64,000 bases of DNA from Fallopia convolvulus. Lineage: Eukaryota; Streptophyta; Magnoliopsida; Caryophyllales; Polygonaceae. Each line of letters opens with the position of its first letter. Position 1 is the first letter of the stretch. Made by a program: the position numbers and the translations under genes. Of this stretch, positions 46,039-56,785 are shown in pieces. Below the pieces are notes generated by a model. It was not told the origin of the DNA. It saw only the letters and a list, made by a program, of their open reading frames with translations, and ran no database searches. The stretch covers positions 2,472,469-2,536,468 of the forward strand of contig OZ024735.1 in assembly GCA_964016875.1 (NCBI GenBank), read 5' to 3'.

Positions 46039-46480
46039 TCAACAATGAAATGTATCCCTAGGACTTGAGTTTGAAGCAAAGTGTTTATTCATCAAATCTG
46101 CAAACTTTGCTTCCCTAATCTCCCTTCCAAGTTTCTCCACCTGCATAGGAGTAGATTTCTCAGTCTTAAAAGATCGAGCACTTTAAAAAAGCAATAGAAT
46201 CAAAGTTTGCAACAAAAATAATTAAATAAATAATTAGGAGGAGACAGCAAGAAAGAACTACCTTCTTGTAGTTATAACCTTCTTGTCCAAGCATCTTGCT
46301 ATGCTTCCCATATTCGTTTTCGATCTACAAAACAAAATCAGTCACATGATTCAATTGTTTGGCATCAGGCCTTATAGAGTCTTTTAGAAAGCGTTCAAAG
46401 TATTGAAGGGGAAAGAGGCATCTGCAGGCTTCGAAATACACCTCTATTGAAAAATCCCTAGAAGAACCTAAAGAAACCAT
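46039..46480 (-). pseudogene. Captured gene exons inside CACTA: RRP43-like exon plus two exons of unknown origin
   Basis: A minus-strand frame from the ATG at 46478-46480 contains CRCLFPLQYFERFLKDSIRP followed by DAKQL, closely resembling the N-terminus of the exosome core subunit RRP43 (an RLFPLxFFERxLxxSxRPD pattern). The frame stops about 21 bp before a second block. The latter has two exons in phase 0 with GT-AG borders: 46262-46324 (IENEYGKHSKMLGQEGYNYK) and 46039-46140 (begins VEKLGREIREAKFADLMN), ending in TGA at 46039. I do not recognise their source. The gap between the RRP43-like piece and the second block is far too short for an intron, so this looks like a chimera of two captured fragments. 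Whether it is expressed cannot be seen. Confidence 0.6.
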
Positions 46481-47344
46481 CTCTTCCTATGATTGCAAAC
46501 AAACAAAAACCAAATCTTCAAAGTTCAATATCCAAACAAATTCGCAGTGGAGTTCTCAGCCACGCGCCACATTCACAAAACAAGTGAAAAATTGGATCTT
46601 TTCCAATTGTGAAATTAACTTACCAACAACAGTTTGGAGAAGAATTTGTGAAAAATCGAATCTCTTTCTCCCCGAGTCCGTCGTTCCATCATAGTTCTCT
46701 CTCGGGTTCCTTCCCCCAGTTTGGAGACGAATTTGTAGACTTTGACGAGGCGGGGAAGATATGCCAACGGTGTGGTGGCGGACCTGGCGGTAGTTGGAGT
46801 AGCAACATCACCGGAAACTGAGAGAATGAAGGTGGAGCGGCGGATTTGAGACGGAACATGCTCAATGTGTAATCCAGAAAATGAAAATTGGAGACGGAAA
46901 ATGAAAAAGGCGGATTGGAGCTGGAAGATTGGAGATTGGAGCGGCGGATGAGAGAATGAAGGTGGAGCGGCGGGCTTGTATGTATTTTCTTAGGGTTTTA
47001 GAATACGGGCCTCCTTTTAGACAAGAGAAATTGAATATGGGCCTTGAACATGGAAGTGTTAAAAGACTTAGAGCGGGAAAACAAAATTTCATTTCCCTCC
47101 TAATTTGTCAAATAATTACCTTTTTCCTCTTAAAAATTAAATTTCACTTTTTAACTCAGCCCGCCCAATTTTTTTCATCTAAATATTCCCACCTTTTTCC
47201 CTCCTAAACCAAATATTCAAGATGATAAATTAACAAGTAATTTAAAAAAAATATATATAGAACTTAAAATATTTATTTTTCAAAAGTTTAGGTTATAGTT
47301 CCAAATGGATTATAATAAACCCAAAAATAAAAAATATTGTATAC

Positions 47345-47465
47345 CTTTTTTTTGGGGGGTGCTGCCCCCAACCCCGCCAGGGGCGTTGCCCCCCGAACCT
47401 CCTACTAGGGGGGCGAACCCCCTAGGACCCCTGGTGTTGTCGGGGGCTCCGCCCCCGAACCCTTG
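47345..47465. repeat. GC-rich palindromic island
   Basis: After a T-run come linked short inverted repeats made of G and C runs (GGGGGGTGCTGCCCCC, GGGGCGTTGCCCC, GGGGGCTCCGCCCCC, and CTAGGGG/CCCCTAG types). It stands out sharply from the surrounding AT-rich sequence and could fold into consecutive hairpins. Confidence 0.8.
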
Positions 47466-47559
47466 GCGTGTACTTGTTAACATCAAGCATATAAAGACTA
47501 TGATATTGTTAATCTTAAACTTTAACCATAACATGTGAACTAATTAGGTTTCTCATAAG

Positions 47560-49080
47560 AATGAACAGTTCTAAAGAAATAAACGACTTTTATTAGAATG
47601 AACGACTCTAAAGGAATATAATGGTTTCTTATAAGAATGAACGACTCTAAATAAATATAAAGTTTTCCTATAAGAATGAACGTCTCTAAAGAAATATAAT
47701 GTTTTCTTATAAGAATGAACGACTATAAAGGAATATAACGATTTCTTATTAGAATGAACGATTCTAAATGAATATAACGATTTCTTATAAGAATGAACGA
47801 TTCTAAGGGACTATAACGTTTTCTAATAAGAATGAACGATTCTAACGGAATATAACGATTTCTTATAAGAATGAACTGTTCTAAAGGAATATAACGATTT
47901 CTTATAAGAATAAACTATTCTAAGTGAATATAATGTTTTCTTATAAGAATGAACGATTCTAAGTGAATATAACATTTTCTACGTTTTCTTATAAGAATGA
48001 ACGAATCTAATAAGAATGAACGATTCTAAATGAATATAATGTTTTCTTATAAAAATGAACGATTCTAAATGAATATAACAATTTTTATAACAATGAATGG
48101 TTCTAAGTGAATATTATGTTTTCTTATGAGAATGAACGATTCTAAAAATATATAACGATTCCTTATAAGAATGAGTGATTATAAAGGAATATAATGATTT
48201 CTTATAAGAATGAACGATTCTAAGTGAATATAACGTTTTCTTATAAGAATGAACGATTCTAAGTGAATATTATGTTTTCTTATAAGAATGAACGATTCCA
48301 AAGAAATATAACGATTTCTTATAAGAATGAATGATTATAAAGGAATATAATGATTTCTTATAAGAATGAACGATTCTAAGTGAATATTATGTTTTCTTAT
48401 AAGAATGAACGATTCTAAAGAAATATAACGATTTCTTATAAGAATGAATGATTATAAAGGAATATAATGATTTCTTATAAGAATGATCGACCCTAAACCC
48501 TAAACCCTAGACCCTAGATCCTAAACCCTAGACCCTAGACCCTAAACCCTACCTAAACCCTAGACCCTAAACCCTAAACCCTAAGTGAATATTATGTTTT
48601 CTTATAAGAATGATCGATTCTAAAGAAATATAACATTTTCTTATAAGAATGAATGATTCTAAAGGAATATAACAATTTCTTATAAGAATGAACGACTCTA
48701 AAGGACTATAATGATTTCTTACAAGAATGAACAGATTTAAATGAATATAATGATTTGTTATAAGAATAAACGATTCTAAAGGAATATAACAATATCTTAT
48801 AAGAATGAAGGATTCTAAATGAATATAATGATTTCTCATAAGAATGAACAAATCTAAATGAATATAACGATTTCTCATAAGAATAAACGATTCTAAATGA
48901 ATATAACTATTTCTCATAAGAATGAACGAATATAAATTAATATAATGATTTCTCATAAGAATGAACGATTCTAAATGAACATAACGATTTCTCAATAAAT
49001 GAACGATTCTAAATGAATACAACGATTTCTCATAAGAATGAACGATTCTAAATGAATATAACGATTTCTCATAAGAATTA
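47560..49080. repeat. 39-bp minisatellite, about three dozen copies
   Basis: Unit of about 39 bp: GATTCTAAATGAATATAACG followed by ATTTCTTATAAGAATGAAC, with variants at many positions. The TTCTTATAAGAA core is a 12-bp perfect palindrome. Because 39 is 13 codons, the array gives a long repetitive minus-strand open frame near 48567-49022 that is not a gene. A telomere-like patch interrupts it. Confidence 0.92.
48490..48584. repeat. Interstitial telomere-like repeat (CCCTAAA)n
   Basis: About 13 units of the Arabidopsis-type plant telomere repeat, CCCTAAA, mixed with CCCTAGA variants. It sits precisely within the 39-bp minisatellite, between GATCGA and GTGAATATTATG. Confidence 0.93.
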
Positions 49081-49394
49081 AAAATTATTAATCTACTAGG
49101 AAGTCATTTATAATTTATTAAAAAGTATTAATTTCCTATGTGAGCATGATTGATATTTTATTTTAATAAATACTTTTTTATAAAGGCCTATGGATAATAT
49201 TTATTAAAATTTTAAAATAATTGTTATTTATAGTGGAAATAATTTTACAAATAATAAAAATTGATTAGGAATGGACTTGTGAGGTAATTGAAACTCTGAT
49301 GGGCTTGGGAGTCAAAAGAAATGGGCCCGTTTTTGGATCACCGTACTCGGCCCATATGGAGGAGCAGCCCAATCCAAACGTAATCTTCTCCTCT

Positions 49395-49800
49395 TCCTTC
49401 GTTGAAATCTTGTGGTTATTTCTGAAGATTTACCACGAAATGAAGAACTCGTGGCTAATCTCGTGACTGTTTCTGCAAATTTTTCCAAACAAACAAAGTT
49501 AGACACGAAATGAAGAACTCGTGACTAGTCTCGTGGTTATTTCTGCAGATTTCTCACGAAATGAAGAACTCGTGGCTAATCTCGTAACTGTTTCTGCAAA
49601 TTTTTTCAAACAAACAAAGTTAGACACAAAACGAAGAACTCGTGACTAGTCTCGTGGTTATTTCTGCAGATTTCTCACGAAATAAAGAACTCGTGGCTAA
49701 TCTCATGACTATTAGCGCAGATGTTTCCAAACAAACTATGTTAGACACGAAAATAAGAACTCGTGGCTAGTTTTGTGGTTATTTCTAAAAATTCTAACGA
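49395..49800. repeat. CACTA right subterminal tandem repeat, about 118-bp period
   Basis: Composite units alternate CGAAATGAAGAACTCGTGGC with CGAAATGAAGAACTCGTGAC and include TTTCCAAACAAACAAAGTTAG. Three or more units can be counted, each with CTCGTGGCTA or CTCGTGACTA motifs shared with the element's other subterminal motifs. Confidence 0.8.
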
Positions 49801-51589
49801 AATGAAGGAAAATTTATGAGTCAATGATTCAAAGTACCCACACAAATATCCACAAACCTAGCCACGACTAGTATGTGGGTACTTAGCTCCAGACTTTGTC
49901 CTGAATATACACACGAATCTTTTTTCGTGGCTAATTAGCTACTACTCTAGAAATGAATCTAGCTGCGCAAGAAATTCGCGTCCATTGGGCCTTAACGTTA
50001 GCCACAAGCTTGTTTTCATGATAATATGGCCAAAAATCTACAACCAAATCTAGCCGCGCTCACTTTTTGGGGCTATTCGACCCCAAAATTAGCCACAACT
50101 CTATATTTCATGGCCATATTACCGCAAACTGAAATATTTGTGGTTAAACTTATGTCCGTTGCCACCCAAATTACCCTCGCCAAAATTCGTGGCTAAATAT
50201 TTTCTGGCTACAGACGCGTTTTCCAGCAGTGTTTGCATATTTTGTGAAAAGTATGGAAGTTACTCCGTTTTGTGTCTTTTTGTAGGTTTTAGAATGGAAA
50301 GGAGTACTTTTCAAGCAAAGTTGGAGTCAAGGTGTGGAAGGTGGAATGCATAGAAGAGAAGCGAGAAGATTGCATGGAAAGATCAAGTTAGAGTCCAAAA
50401 AAGATAAAGTCAAGAAAGAGCTCGTAATAAGCCAAAACAGAGGATCGGTAACGACCTGTGAGGGTTGTTAACGAGCTGTAAATCAAGAGTTTTTGTTAGG
50501 AATTCAGCAGAATCTACTGACCCTGTGCAGGTCATTAACAAGGGATCTATGTCGGTAGAAACGGCGTCGACTTTCGAGATTTATATCTTTTATCTTGTTG
50601 TCTTTTAAGTTTAGTAATTTTTTCTTTTAGCCTTTTTATTAGATAGTTTCTTAGTATAAATACCCTTGTTCTAAGCCTAGACAAGGGGGGGATTCACGCT
50701 AGTTCTAGGAGAAGTCGAGAGGAGAGAGAGAATCGAACTGAGGTCGACCGAGAGAGAGAATTGGTTCGGTGATCGGTTCTTGCTCAGTGTTCTTAGTGTT
50801 TTTGTGTTCTTCGAGTGTGTAAGATGATATTCCTTTTTTAATTTCAAGTAAGTTTTGCTTTCAATGTTCTCTTTGATTAAAGTTATTTGTTTTGTTTCAA
50901 TGAATAGTGAGTAGTTTTCTTATCTAGGGTCGGGGTTGAAACCCGACATAGTTGTGTATGTTTGAATGATTGTGTTGAGTTTTTGATTGCCTTCTATCCT
51001 TTGAATTGCTTGTTGAGTTGTGCTTAGACGAGAGTCGAAGTAATTTGAGTTTTTATCTTGATCGAAAGAGAAAGTTATGAACTTGAATGTTGATATTGTT
51101 CGATAACGAAAGTTTCGAGCTTTGGATTCAAAACAAGTAATAAAGTGAATTGATTTATGAAAGTTAATTGATTTGCTTATTTAGTCGGCGAAAGTTGATG
51201 AGTTTATCTTTAAAGGCATGATCTTTATCTTCACATGAGTATTTATGCATAGCTATGTCGTGGTAACCCTTGTCCTAGAGCTTTCTATCTACTGAATTTG
51301 TTAAGTTTTGCTTTCGTAATCATTCGTTACCGAGTCAATTTGGATCGGTACCGAACCTGCAGTTAGTTCGTTAGTTTCTCTGTTTTCGGTAGAATTCCAG
51401 TTCGTTAACGACCCTGACAAGGTCGTTAACGAGGTTGGTCGTAGCTGTTTTTGCTTGTTTTGCTTTGTTTTCTTTTTTCTTTAGTTGGATAGACAGACAA
51501 CCTTGCTTTCCGTGAACGAAGCTGACTTCGCTATACACAGCGGGGTCTTGATATAAATTTATTTGTTGTCAAGAAACCCTCTCAACAAA

Positions 51590-51608
51590 TTGGCGTCGTT
51601 GCCGGGGA
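51590..51608 (+). promoter_or_regulatory. Athila-type primer-binding site
   Basis: TTGGCGTCGTTGCCGGGGA follows the LTR end CTCTCAACA by two bases. The expected Athila form is TGGCGCCGTTGCCGGGGA; the T for C at the sixth base may reflect decay. Confidence 0.8.
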
Positions 51609-51701
51609 AGCAGTAGTGTTTGTTTGTTTATGTGTGGGTCTGGGAATAGCCCGACCCCGTTTTTTGTTTTTAATTTTGTTTTCTTCGTTTGTTTTCTCAA
51701 C

Positions 51702-52093
51702 GTATGCCAGCAGGACGTCGCAGGCTCGAATTTGACAACACCGGTTATAATTCTAAACCTAAATGCACCTTGCACCGTAGACAAAGAGAAAATCGAGCCA
51801 TGGCTACACCCGAAGAGATGGCTCGACAGATGGAAGTCCTCCAGAAGCGGATGGAGGAGTTACAAGCTGATCGAGATGCCGTTGCTTCCACCGCTGAACA
51901 TGAACGAGTGAACAACGCTCTTTTACAAGAAGAGCTGAATGCCTATCCGAGGAATGCCATGCAATATATGCATCCAGAATTGAGGGTGTCGGAGTCTGCA
52001 ATCGTGCTTCCCGTGATAGAGAAGACATTTGAGATTAAATCTCAATTCATATCCTTAATAAAAAGGGCTCAATTTGAAGGGAAACCTACTTAG
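51702..52093 (+). pseudogene. Athila-like gag N-terminus, truncated
   Basis: 130 codons: MPAGRRRLEF basic start, a coiled-coil-like stretch (MARQMEVLQKRMEELQADRD), then IVLPVIEKTFEIKSQFISLI, the Athila gag motif. The usual continuation (EDPxxHL...F) is missing: TAG follows KPT at 52091-52093. Confidence 0.7.
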
Positions 52094-53770
52094 TGCCCTA
52101 GTGAGACACCTTCAACAGCAATAGTGTCACATAAGTCTTATAGACATGGGTAGCTGACAAGTAGCAGTTTTGCATTAGTATAGCTTTTAGGTTGGTAGTT
52201 TCGTTGCAGTTCACCTGTTATTCTGAAGGTGCTTAGAAACCACATTCATGTTGTCGCATATACAAAATGTACTTAGATATCAATAGTTGTAGTTATTTTA
52301 CTAAAATTTTCTTAAATGTAAGGCTTCTAGTTTGCTTGAGACAATGATGCAAGATCCTGAAATATTGTACCTTTTGTTCTTTATGACTCACAACCACCTA
52401 ACAATTTTGAGTTGGGTGTACATACAACAATATGTATTAGATTTAATCTCGGACAACCAAATATTTTGGCAACATGTATGTCATCGCAAGCCACAATATT
52501 TTGAGTTGTCAAATTCGAGTCTGCGACGTCCAGATGGGAGATATCACACAATGCGTAAATTCATCTACTTCTTTGTTGCTTCTCTTAGGGTTCGGATGCC
52601 AAAGGCGTACACATACACACACTTTCAACACTGTCTCCTAAAGTGGATCTTTCCATTGAAGATATTCTTATGACTACAACAAGGTTCCTTGATGTATGTT
52701 GATGACAACTTTATAGATTCCCAATGCTAAGATATTTGCAAATGTGTCTTGATTTTGGTTTCTTGATTTTGTGTTTGATCTTGCATTTTGGTGTAATTAT
52801 GTAAACTAATTACTTCATTGATGTAGAGTGTATTTAGAAGATACATTTTATGGATGCATGGGTGGTGGAAAAATCAAAATTGGATCCAATGAAGGGAGTC
52901 TGGCTAACGACGTAAGCATGGGGTGGCATGACGCATGACAATGCATGTTGCAGCGGGGTGAGTTTATATAGGCTGCATTAGCAGCCTCCTCCATGGCATA
53001 ATGATCATAAAACATGGATGCATAAGATGGGACAGTCCGTCTCATTGTGGTAGTGCGGGGTCGCAGAGGTGGCGACGGTTCGACAACATAGTAGTCACAC
53101 CGAGAGGAGCCGCGAGAGTAGTGCTCTTGGTACCTATCCCGAGGGGAGGTGTGATACTCGAAACGCTCTTAGTAATGATCATATGACCAGTAACGTGACT
53201 CATAAGAGTTGGTGTGTTACCATGGTGGAGACTTTCTAGGAGGATTGTGATGTGATCCCGCCCATGGATGCCCACCAAGAGGAGCAAGCTCACTCATTGC
53301 TCTCAGACGGCCGGTCACTCGTGCCCAGACCCTTTCCATCACAACAACGACTCAATCCATAGTGTTGTATGTACACCCAACTCAAAATATTTGGCTGTCC
53401 GAGATTAAATCTAATACATATTGTTATTAGATTTAACCTCACCGCAAGCCACAACGTGCCCGACAATGTGCCATCGCAAGTGTGCGTGCTTTCCCTTGTC
53501 GCCACAGACCCAAGCTTGTGCCATGCCGCGCCATCGGCCTCGCTAGCGACGTTGTGCCATGCCACGTATTCGCTCGTTCCAGCTTCGGCACCTCGGCACA
53601 CTTGAGCTTCTCATGCTCGCGCCCTCTCCATCCATGTGTGCATGCCATCGTCGTGCCAATGACTTGTCGCGGCACCATTGTGACACTCTCGACACCTTGG
53701 CCATGGCGCCTATCCTTTTATTGTATTTTTATCTTTTCTTTCCACTTGAGACATTTCTATTAGTATGTTG
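52094..53770. other. Repeat-derived sequence, no gene; contains an inverted, permuted 59-bp unit
   Basis: No complete coding frame. A minus-strand stretch around 52960-53290 is Arg/Ser/Tyr-rich in one frame (SPRDRYQEHYSRGSS), like the gag region of the gypsy copies nearby. Two copies of an approximately 59-bp unit, at 52405-52467 and inverted at 53363-53426, are described under findings. The 53430-53700 part is GC-rich with TGGCATGGCACAA-like phrases on the minus strand. Confidence 0.4.
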
Positions 53771-54129
53771 TTTTTAATAACCCTTTAATGGGATAGTTTG
53801 GACGTTGGCCTTAGATTGCATCAAGCCGTAGTCTGCCACCTATCTCCTTGTTTTGACCTAGTTGGACGCCTTCTCTATTTAAGGGGCTCTCAGCTTCCAT
53901 TTCTAGGTTAAACATTATTTAGACTCTTAATTAAAGTTGAGGATTGCTCCTTATTTTGAGTCTTGTGCGCCACCATTGTTACTTTCAATCAAAGCTCTCA
54001 AACACTCGTTTATCACGTTGAACGTCTCCAATCCCTAGACTCATCACGTTGAATCTTGTCCTTGATCCATAACATTGGATCGAGCCTTTTCCGAGTTTCA
54101 TAATGTTGGAACCTCATTTACATGTCTTC

Positions 54130-55602
54130 CGTTTTGCTCGTAAGACCTACCACACGTTCGAGATAAAGATCAGGGCATCCTTAAGTCTTGACGGGTCTAA
54201 GGTGGCATCAACCGACATTAGAGCCAAAGATCGTGTAAGTCTTATTCTTACCCTCTTCGTTCATTGTTCACACTCTCCAATCCATTTCCACTCAATTTCA
54301 TGCATACCTAGATCCAATCACCAAATTCATCCATCTAGGGCACACGATTTTTTTTTCTCTTGCTTTCGTATTTTAAAAAAAAAACCGTGACCTATCTCAA
54401 TTATTGCCTTGCATAAATTAGTTGAACGCAATTGTAATTCACCATTTGATTGCATCTTGCTTTGTTCTTGTTCATTGCATTCAATTTTTCGAGCCTATCT
54501 CTTGTGCAATTGGTTAGGATAAAGTATAAAATCCATATCCTAATCTTTCTTGTTATAGAAGATATCATAAGATAGAAGATAAAATCCATATCTTGTGATT
54601 TTCGGCCAAATAAAAAAATATCCTTATTTGATAGGGGATAAAATCCATAACAAATCTAAAAAAGGAAAGATATCGGCCGAATATATGCTAGCGCTAATGC
54701 CGCATTGGCTCAAGCCAAGGGCAAGATGATAGCGCATCCCTCGTCCCAACATGGCATGATGCAACACATGGAGTCGATCAAGAAGTGTCGACCACTTCAA
54801 GAGGATCGGTACGATAGTGGTCATGAGACCGCAGATCGTTGACACATGAAGCGTGACTACATGGATGAACAGGTTTAGGACATCTATTTGGATGATGAGT
54901 ATAACTCGGAGCAAGAATATAGACGCCAACACACCAACAACTCCAAAAAGAAGAAGAAGTAAGTCCTCCAATTGTCGGAAAGGCTATGATGGCTGATCCG
55001 AGACCCCCGCCCCCAAGTACTCGGGCCCGAAGCCTAAGTGCGGGAAAGACTCATATTATCATGCCGATGACTACCTGGTTGAGGATTTCTATAAGCATCA
55101 AACTGCTCGCATCCCCTATTCGGATCCCGAGGACTCATTCGAGGAGTACAGTGAGGATTCCGATATTGATATATTTGACCACCCTCGTGTCGAGGACCCC
55201 GAGGAACATCATGATAGACCCAAGGATTGGATCTCCCCTTCGAGACTGGCCAAAAATCGGGCTGAGTATGATCGGTACTGTGGAACGCCACGATACACAG
55301 CCTCGCGCCATCAGCGCGATCGAGACGGAGACGAGGATCGTCGGCCACGGCGTCACCGTGGTGATGACGATGAGGTGACTCATCGATGTGGTCGATCCCA
55401 AGACTCCGAATCGTCCCATATTTGCGAGGCGGTCCAAGAAATGGCTCGCTCCCTCCTTTTCTTTGGTTACTATGAGGTCTTTCACAATCCAAAAGATCCC
55501 TTACAATGCGAAGAATATTTAAACTATCCTAGAATAACAAATAATAAAGAGATCTTTTATAACCAAGATCTCGTACAAAAGGAAAAAAATCAAAACAAGT
55601 AA
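54130..55602 (+). pseudogene. Second copy of the middle gypsy family: leader and gag fragment
   Basis: Leader with GATAAAATCCATA phrases (54520-54650) as at 31870-32000. Gag from about 55010: one frame reads YSDPEDSFEEYSEDSDIDIF, then DRPKDWISPSRLAKNRAEYD, matching YSDYEDSFGEFEEDRF and NWIPPPRFAKNRAAYD of the copy at 32930-33070. It ends at the TAA at 55600-55602 after KNQNK. Protease and pol are absent. Confidence 0.65.
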
Positions 55603-55741
55603 AATCAAATAAAGATATGCCTCTAAAATAGCCAGCCAAATTTGGAGAAAATCTTGGATTTGATTTGGCTAAGATCTTAGATGAGCATAAAATTCGCCCT
55701 TTGGAGGGGCAAACGAAGTTTGATATGGGCAAATTTTATAT

Positions 55742-56785
55742 GCCCGGACTCGTATCAAAAAGATCTACAATATTCTGGAAGAAAATTTCATAAAAAAGGA
55801 ATTTTTTAGGTCGAAATCTGGGTAGAAGTCGAGGCTATTTTTTGGAATTTATTTCGTGAAAAGTGGAGAAGAGATACTTCGGAGAAGGGACCTTTGGAGC
55901 CGTCTGCGCTCTGATACCAATTGATGTGAACCTACTCATCTTCAGTCCACGAAGGGCGGATCTAGGCTCAAAACGCTTGGATCTTCTCCGACAATAGTAA
56001 CCGGATAGGTACGAGTCCAATGTGTTGGACTCGCGGGCCTCTGATGCTTGTCGGAACGAGGGTGGGCCGAGGCAGATATAAGAGGTGTCGGCCCAAGGGA
56101 GGACCGAGGAGACGAAAAGGGGTTGGAAGGTTTGGTGACATCGGGCCAAGGATAGGAGGAAACTCGACTCTACTATAAGCTTGGCTATTTTATTAGGACG
56201 TGGGAAATACAATGGTAGTCATGCCTCTTATATAGAAGAACACTCATGAAACCCTAGATCTAAGATGGGTGGCGGACTAGGGCTAGCAAGCATGATAGGC
56301 CCAACGTCCAATCCCATCATACTACTAAAAGTAAGTGATAAAATGGGAAAGATGCAAATAACCCTAATGGGCCTTATCCTTATTCTAGCATTGGGCCGGT
56401 CTCTTAAGCATAAGAGAGCACACACCCAAAAGACGGAATATAAAAGACGGAAATATAAATAATAATATAATAAATACGTAAACGAGACTATGTCCTAAGC
56501 CAAGGGAGTCTCCAAGGTCTAGTCCATCTCGGGATGGTAGGAGTCGGGTCCGAGCCTAGGAAGGGCCACACCACAGAGACTTCAAATGGAGAGGTGGCCA
56601 GAAAGCGCTTAAGTACCAAGCCCACCTAAACAAGTCCGAGTAAGCATTTAGATTGGAAAGATAATCCTTCAAAGCCGAGAGTAAGAATGGTTTTTCAAGT
56701 TGTACTAACCATCTTGGTATATTAATTATTGTGCATTGCACACTTATCTTTCATTAGTTATAACACAATACATCTTATTTCAACA
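55742..56785 (-). mobile_element. Minus-strand LTR (864 bp) with tRNA-Met primer site and short leader
   Basis: On the minus strand an LTR begins TGTTGAAATAAGATG at 56785 and ends CACATCA at 55922. Two bases later comes TGGTATCAGAGC (55919-55908), the classic initiator-tRNA-Met primer site. A TATA-like CTATATAAGAGG lies at about 56224-56235. The leader continues leftward to about 55750, where it meets the gypsy remnant. No gag or pol of this element is seen, and the second LTR is missing. Confidence 0.72.

Larger units (their letters stand above)
45374..50231. mobile_element. Non-autonomous CACTA element (4,858 bp) carrying captured exons
   Basis: Ends are CACTGCTGGAAAACG (left) and the same 15 bases reverse-complemented at the right; similarity continues for about 28 bp (TGTAGCCAG). 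A TTT duplication flanks it (45371-45373, 50232-50234), the 3-bp size typical of CACTA. Subterminal zones at 45400-45790 and 49390-50210 carry many GTGGCTA/TAGCCAC motifs in both orientations. Inside are minus-strand host-like exons (46039-46480), a GC-rich palindromic block, a 39-bp minisatellite and a telomere-like patch. No transposase is present, so it depended on another element. Confidence 0.88.
45250..52093 (+). mobile_element. Athila-like Ty3/gypsy: LTR, primer site and gag start, split by CACTA
   Basis: A probable LTR runs from about 45250 (TGTTTAATAC) to 51587 (CTCAACA), about 1.48 kb once the CACTA element and its 3-bp duplication are removed. Immediately 3' is TTGGCGTCGTTGCCGGGGA (51590-51608), the Athila-type primer-binding site (tRNA-Asp type), one base off the usual TGGCGCCGTTGCCGGGGA. 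The LTR interior near 50640-50700 has a possible promoter (TATAAATACCC at about 50655). Gag starts at 51702 and is cut after KSQFISLIKRAQFEGKPT at 52090. No protease, RT or second LTR follows, so the element is truncated. The LTR 5' boundary is approximate. Confidence 0.7.

Noticed and set aside
46262..46324. IENEYG, a phrase familiar from GH35 beta-galactosidases
   Set aside because: Nothing else in the exon or its neighbours resembles a GH35 enzyme; the match is six residues only.
48567..49022. 151-codon minus-strand frame with a repeating 13-residue pattern
   Set aside because: Product of the 39-bp minisatellite; codon content follows the repeat only.
55034..55492. Two minus-strand frames over the gag remnant at 55 kb
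   Set aside because: They are antisense to a recognisable gag reading frame with homologous residues in the copy at 33 kb.
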